Source of the DNA: Trebouxia sp. TZW2008
Lineage: Eukaryota; Chlorophyta; Trebouxiophyceae; Trebouxiales; Trebouxiaceae
Assembly (NCBI GenBank): GCA_002118135.1
Contig: BDIU01000133.1
Coordinates: forward strand, 1 to 64,000
DNA: 64,000 bases
Reading direction: 5' to 3'
The notes under the pieces were generated by a model. It had not been told where the DNA came from. It ran no database searches and worked only from the letters and a program-made list of their open reading frames with translations. Shown here piece after piece: positions 59,140-64,000 of this stretch. The translations under genes and the position numbers were made by a program. Numbering within the stretch: the stretch's first letter is position 1; the number at the start of each line of letters is the position of its first letter.

Positions 59140-61200
59140 TCACAAAAAGCTTGCTGCAATAGCTATGCTAGTCAAAAGCAGAGGCACAACTGCTGCAAGC
59201 GATGCCATGCTCATGGCTCCGCTTGAACAGGCCTTTGTGGTGACTGCTCCTGTGACATTGTTCACGTCCTTGTTGCCTGCCAAAGAAGACATCTTGTCAA
59301 CATATGCACAAGGATAAAGACAGCAGGTCTAGACACATTTACATACCTGAAATGCCGTATGGGAAGAATCCGCCAGGGGTCAGGTAGGATCCAAAGTAAA
59401 CGATGTCAAGCACCTGCATAGATTGGTAAGCCAGACTCACTACTCGTACTGCATCGGATGATCAGCAAAATGATGAGACTGCTGACTTGCCTGTCTTGGG
59501 ATGCGTGTGTAAGCCACGGAGTTGCTGTCAGCTGCAAATAGGTTGGGGCCAGGGGATGCAGTAGTGACTCCACTGACAGCTGTTGGTGTTCTGGTCAGGG
59601 GGTTTTCAACTGAACTTGAAGTTGTTCCTCCAAGGGTGTCACGCAAAGTGTTGATGGCAGACACAGCTGCTGCAAAGTTGATAGGTGTGCTTGAGGCATC
59701 GTTCAATGTCAAACCAGTTGCTGAAGAATTTATCTGCAATGGCGCATACACAATCAGAGAGAGCCCTCAGCTACATACAGACAGACAGCAGCAATATACC
59801 TGGTACAGCTGATATCTAATGACTGATGCATGGCCTGCCTCTACTGCTCCAATGCCAGCTGCTACTGTGGCATAGGTTTGCGACTGCATTCACAAAGATG
59901 GCAGTCAGTGCTGCTGCAAAATGTAACACAGGGTTTTGATCAGAATTCATATATTGAAAGCATACCTGAAGGACCTGTACGGCGCCCTTGTACGCTGTGA
60001 CCTGCAACAAGCACACTAATCACATATTCATGTTGCAGTCCATGCTGTATCAAGACTAAATTCTGAGCACTTACACCAACATCTTCAAAAATGTAGGCTC
60101 CCAAGTAGAATGCTGCATCGCTGCTGTATGGATTGAAAGCAGTTGTTGAGGTGGCAGAGTTGAGAGTCAGACCTGCTGCAGAAACAGCGGCTGCAGGCAC
60201 ACAACCTGTCTTAGTAATCATCTCTTGGGAAAGGGTTTGAGTGAAAATCTGTCATACCTTTGGCAGCAGTGGTGAATATTGCAGGACTTAAGGAAAGTGA
60301 AGGGCATGGAACCTGCAGCATGCAGCACTGGTCGATTAGCAACAGACATTGTCAGCAATTTGAAGCAGTCAATCTGCAGCACCTACCGGCGTGGCGCCTG
60401 CAGCAGTCAATGCTGCTCTCAAATACCTCACATGAGCTACCTCATTTTCGGCAATCTCAGTGGCCTGAAGCAGCAGGTCAGCATTTCAATCAGCTTTTGT
60501 CAACATTGAGTGTGCCTAAGCACAGCGCTGTGCGGCAAGTCGTGGAGCAGATACACAGCAGAAGAACTTACAATGGCAACAGCGTCTGCAGAGAAAGCAC
60601 TGGAGGTTCTTGCAACGCCACCAGACGAGCTGCCTGTGAGGTTGCTGTTGCTTCCTGCGTCAGATGCACTTCCTGATCAGGTACCGGTACGCGAACAGCA
60701 TGGCGTCGAAAAGCTGCTTCAAAGGAGCGCTGCGAGATGTGGCTCGTGTGCGCCATTGCACTGACCTACCGACAAGTGAGGCATTGACGGTGAAGATACC
60801 CTCGCCGTAAGCAACCCACGAATAGAACTCTGCTTCCAAGCACTGCAAACAGGCATGATACTCAGCTTGACGCAAGGCCGCAATCTCCAGAGGGACATTC
60901 TGCACACTGAAGTGTGCAAAGCGGCTCGCACAGCATACTTCGAGGTTGAGGGCAAACTGAAGGATGTCGACATCCGTGAAGTTTGTTGAGGCGGCTTCAG
61001 AAGACCTCGAAGAGGCCAGAACAGACACAAGAGTGAGCAACACAAACACTGTTGTCTTGCCCTGCAGCAGCAACACACAGATGTATCTACGAAAGCAAGT
61101 CGTATCACCTATCCTGTGAAGCAAGCACAGTGCTCAGCCTGAGTTGCTCATGCTAATAGAGCTTGTGCCAGGTCATCACCAGCAAAGCAAGACTCACCAT
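59140..61200 (-). CDS. Ferritin-like desiccation-related protein, likely GPI-anchored
   Basis: Member of the ferritin-like group that includes plant Pcc13-62; the biochemical role is unknown. The start codon is the whole coding part of exon 1 (ATG at 61200-61198, then GTGAGT). Exon 2 opens GKTTVFVLLTLVSVLASS (signal peptide) and FTDVDILQFALNLE. Further exons give CLEAEFYSWVAYGEGIF, ATEIAENEVAHVRYLRAALT, CPSLSLSPAIFTTAA, FYLGAYIFEDVGVTAYKGAV, AGIGAVEAGHASVIRYQLYQ and DIVYFGSYLTPGGFFPYGIS. The paired E..H motifs (LEAEF, ENEVAHVR, EAGHASVIR) fit a ferritin-like four-helix bundle. The last exon ends with a small-residue site and a hydrophobic tail (ACSSGAMSMASLAAVVPLLL...), typical of a GPI signal. 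It is head-to-head with a paralogue. Confidence 0.85.
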
Positions 61201-61523
61201 CGTGCTGTCACAGCAGCTCAGCCAAAGCAAATAGTGATAGCAGACAGCAAACCGCAGTCAAAGCGCAAAGGTTGTTCTTGTAAGATCAAGGCAAGTCAAG
61301 TGGTGTTTTGCTGTGGTGTCTCCCTATTTGAAGGTTCAAAATTTGAATCCCCTTAGGGCTGACGTCACCTTCAGGGTTCCGACCCTAGCAGCGTCCTCAG
61401 ACCCTCAATTTGAATGGATTTGAAGCTTCAAATAGCTGGCTATTGGCAAACACTTTGACACTTTCATCGAATTAATCTGAGTAGTTGCCCTCGTTGGCTC
61501 TGTCTGCGTCCGCTGCTGCAGGC
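61201..61523. promoter_or_regulatory. Shared promoter of two desiccation-related genes with TTTGAA palindromes
   Basis: A 323-bp gap between divergent paralogues. It contains TTTGAA half-sites at 61327-61332 and 61409-61414, a 13-bp inverted repeat TTCAAAATTTGAA at 61335-61347, and a perfect 16-bp palindrome ATTTGAAGCTTCAAAT at 61418-61433. Clustering of one half-site within about 110 bp suggests a transcription-factor binding array; no factor is identified. Confidence 0.5.
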
Positions 61524-63242
61524 ATGAAGGTAAAGGCTCAAACAGCTTGCTGCTTTGCCAGCTCAGCTTGAGCTCAAGTGAGCATGCTTTGACCTAACCT
61601 CTTACCTTTGGCTTTGACTGCCTGCAGTTGACTATCGCTGCGTTTCTCGCCATCGCTGCAGCTTGCTTGCTGTCGGCAGGCGCCGATGCGGCAACCTTCA
61701 ACGACACAGATGTGCTCAACTTTGCCCTGAATCTGGAGGTCGGCTATTGCATGCGTCCATATACTCTCACCGTCCGTTCACTCACAAAAAAACTGTCCGC
61801 AGTGCCTGGAAGCTGAGTTTTACTCCTGGGTAGCCTACGGCAAAGGCATTGCAAGCGTAGACTCCTCATTGACGGGTGAGTCCGACGCCGCTTGTTGCTC
61901 CAGCACGTTTGCTCTACGTACATGCTGTTTCGCAGGTGGAAAGAACTTGACCGCTACCTCATCGGGTGGTGCTGCGCCGCCTCCTACATGGAGTGCTGCG
62001 ACCAAAGCGTACGCAACCGAGGTCGCCGAAAATGAGATCAACCACGTCAGGTTTCTCAGATCTGCTCTCGGGAGTCTTGCGGTAGGGTCCTTGCAGCAGC
62101 AGCTTTGTTGTTCACAGGATTTTGTCTGAGCACTGAGATTGTCATGTGTCTACAGGTCGAATGTCCAACGCTCAATCTGAGCAGTGCTATCTTTACTGTA
62201 GCTGCAAAGGCAGCTGTGACAGCAGCAGGTAAAATATTTTTTGATGTAGCAGACTTTTCTCACGTGCTCTCCTTTAGCTGACTGCTGGTGTGTTGCAGGC
62301 GCAACTCTCAATTCAGCGACAAGCGCTACTGCTTTCAGTCCCTACACCAACGAGGATCATTTTTGGCTGGCTGCCTTCATTTTTGAAGATGTAGGTTGCC
62401 AGTATTTGCTGCTGTGATGGGATTAGACAACAATTTGCTGAACTTTGGCATTTTTTGCAGGTTGGTGTGACTGCATACAAAGGAGCGGTATCAGTGTTGG
62501 CGGTATGTAGGCTGTTGATATTATGTAGTCTATGCATCTACAGCTCATTGATTCATGCACTTGCAGGACGCATCATTGTCTGCCACAGCATCTGGCATTG
62601 GGGATGTAGAAGCCATGCATGCTGCTGTAGTTCGTTACGAGCTGTACAAGGTACCTAGCCCTTTGCACCAGGATGCTGCTCTCTGCCATCTTGGTGCAAA
62701 CTGACATGCTTTAGCTGCCTGCAGCGAGCTGCAAATGCAACTGGTCTAACTACCTCTGCTAACGGTGCAATCACCTATGAGACTGCTGTCGACGCAATCG
62801 CTACCCTGCGCAACAATCTTGGAGGCACTACCTCTAGCTCTGTAGAGAACAACTTGCTTCAAACACCCACAGCCTATGTCAGCAGCGTCAACGCCACCGG
62901 CCAACCAGATCTGTTCGCTGTGGACTCAAATGCTGTTGCCTTCACCCGTACACCCAAGCAGGTGAAAGCAGTGCTGCAGAATTCATGTTGGGTCAAATGT
63001 CTGTCCTTTCTGCTGAATCAAGGTGTAACATGCAGGTATTGAACATTGTATACTTTTCAACTACCACCACACCAGGCGGTTTCTTCCCTGACGGTGTAGC
63101 AGGTAAAACGGCGAAGCGCTTACAAAGAAGCAATGACAGGTGGCGTGCTGTTGCATTATCTTTTCTTGCTTTTGCAGGAAACAGTGCGCTGGCCAGCTCG
63201 TCAGCAACTCCTGCCCAGAAGAGATGTGCAAGCTCAAGCTGA
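61524..63242 (+). CDS. Ferritin-like desiccation-related protein (paralogue)
   Basis: Exon 1 codes only Met-Lys (61524-61529); exon 2 from 61628 gives LTIAAFLAIAAACLLSAGAD (signal peptide) and FNDTDVLNFALNLE. Further exons give CLEAEFYSWVAYGKGIA, YATEVAENEINHVRFLRSAL, CPTLNLSSAIFTVAAK, FWLAAFIFEDVGVTAYKGAV, ASGIGDVEAMHAAVVRYELY, AITYETAVDAIATLRNNLGG and the family motif NIVYFSTTTTPGGFFPDGV. The intron positions match the - strand paralogue. The C-terminus (ALASSSATPAQKRCASSS, TGA) lacks the hydrophobic tail, so this form is probably secreted while its partner may stay on the membrane. A TGTAA signal follows 94 bp downstream. Confidence 0.87.
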
Positions 63243-63335
63243 GCTAGTCATGTCCTGGATTTACAGCAAACTATCAGTCGTTCTGTACTGTTTTGATTGT
63301 GGTACTTCGCTTTAGAGACATCTACAACAATCACT

Positions 63336-63340
63336 TGTAA
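63336..63340 (+). terminator. TGTAA polyadenylation signal
   Basis: A TGTAA pentamer 94 bp past the stop of the + strand desiccation-related gene. Confidence 0.6.
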
Positions 63341-64000
63341 CAATCTCAATCTCAAAGGGCTGATTCCGGCTTTTTGCTCTCTCGCGTCATGATGCAAACT
63401 TGCACTGACAAGAGGCAACCGAGCAGCTTTGTAGATGCATTGGCAAAAAGATGTTGCAACGCATACGTTGTCAACTGGTCATGCAGTTGTGTAGCAGCTG
63501 CTACATCTTGAGCTGATCTTTGCCTTGTTATGCACACAGCTCAAGATGCATACAGTTTTCATGTCAGAAACCCATTACCTCGATTTGTGCATGTCTCAAA
63601 CTGAAATCTTGCAGCATTTGCCAAATGTGATAACCCTGCATCAAGAAACGCGTCGTGACACCAGCTCGACTGGATGCCAAATGATATAGACAGTGACTTC
63701 CCCTTGTACCGACTGCTTTGGTCACCGACAAACTAGCCTCACATCGAATTGCCCTTACTCAGAGCGACCACTGCAGTCAAAATGCAATGATTGGTTCCAA
63801 GTTGCAGTCTCCTTACATCCAGAAAGACCTTTTGTTGAGTGTCCTTACAAAGTTAAGATGCTGCATGGAATGCCAGGGATGCCACATGACAAATATAGCA
63901 ATGCAAGCAGCTTCATGACTAGCAATGCATGTTCCTCAGCATACTCAGAGCTTGCAGCATGGCCTCATGCCGTATGCTGTTGGCACTCAGTGACTAAGCT
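63341..64000. other. Intergenic region to the window end
   Basis: No gene is seen. It contains copy 6 of the short inverted-repeat element. Confidence 0.45.
63691..63869. mobile_element. Short inverted-repeat element, copy 6 (opposite orientation)
   Basis: Starts CAGTGACTTCCCCTTG and contains, in reverse, the family core (CCACTGCAGTCAAAATGCA) and the motif TGTCCTTAC. The right end is degraded (near AAGATGCTG), so the boundary is approximate. This intergenic copy keeps the cleanest CAGTGACTTCC terminus. Confidence 0.65.

Noticed and set aside
1..64000. CRISPR arrays, rRNA or tRNA genes
   Set aside because: The tandem arrays seen lack the repeat-spacer pattern, the genome is eukaryotic, and I found no convincing tRNA or rRNA signature by eye.

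Overview
The window looks like nuclear DNA of an intron-rich green alga, most likely a trebouxiophyte-type chlorophyte. The reasons are many short GT..CTGCAG introns, TGTAA polyadenylation signals 80-850 bp after stop codons, a plant-type nuclear poly(A) polymerase, a P/U-type cyclin, plastid-transit-like N-termini, and ferritin-like desiccation-related proteins. Lineage is an inference; no rRNA or organelle marker is present. Most genes had to be assembled by hand from exons. Exon joins were checked by splice phase for the 3-hydroxyacyl-CoA dehydrogenase gene, for parts of the NUB1-like gene, for the 147-aa coiled-coil gene and for the 62-aa membrane protein gene; the other joins are provisional.

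Layout. 0-3 kb (+): a complete eight-exon 3-hydroxyacyl-CoA dehydrogenase. 3.9-11.4 kb (-): a NUB1-like ubiquitin-like/UBA protein whose UBA exons are tandemly duplicated and whose introns hold three copies of a short TA-flanked inverted-repeat element plus three minisatellites. 12.1-15.6 kb (-): a BTB/BACK-like protein, divergent from a 62-aa single-span membrane protein (15.9-16.4 kb). 17.25-21.24 kb: a CACTA (En/Spm-type) DNA transposon with 32-bp terminal inverted repeats, a GCT target duplication, a transposase fragment on - and a decayed accessory gene on +; it contains a 105-base gap. 22.2-28.6 kb (+): a large Q/S/P-rich protein I do not recognise. 29.5-36.6 kb (-): a putative plastid LysM protein. 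37.1-38.5 kb (+): a 147-aa coiled-coil protein. 39.8-41.5 kb (-): a bZIP factor. 42.8-43.9 kb (-): a P/U-type cyclin. 45.7-50.4 kb (-): nuclear poly(A) polymerase. 50.8-51.9 kb (+): an intronless family-2 glycosyltransferase. 53.7-58.4 kb (-): an RS/proline-rich nuclear protein. 59.1-63.2 kb: two head-to-head ferritin-like desiccation-related genes sharing a 323-bp promoter region with palindromic TTTGAA sites.

How the genes relate. There are no operons; neighbours are mostly functionally unrelated housekeeping or regulatory genes, often in head-to-head pairs with possible bidirectional promoters. The desiccation-related pair and the small LEA/CsbD-like membrane protein would fit a terrestrial or lichen-forming alga. 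The most unusual signal is in the NUB1-like gene: the ends of the short TA-flanked elements coincide with exon/intron boundaries, so the elements behave like introners, that is, transposons that become introns or supply splice sites.
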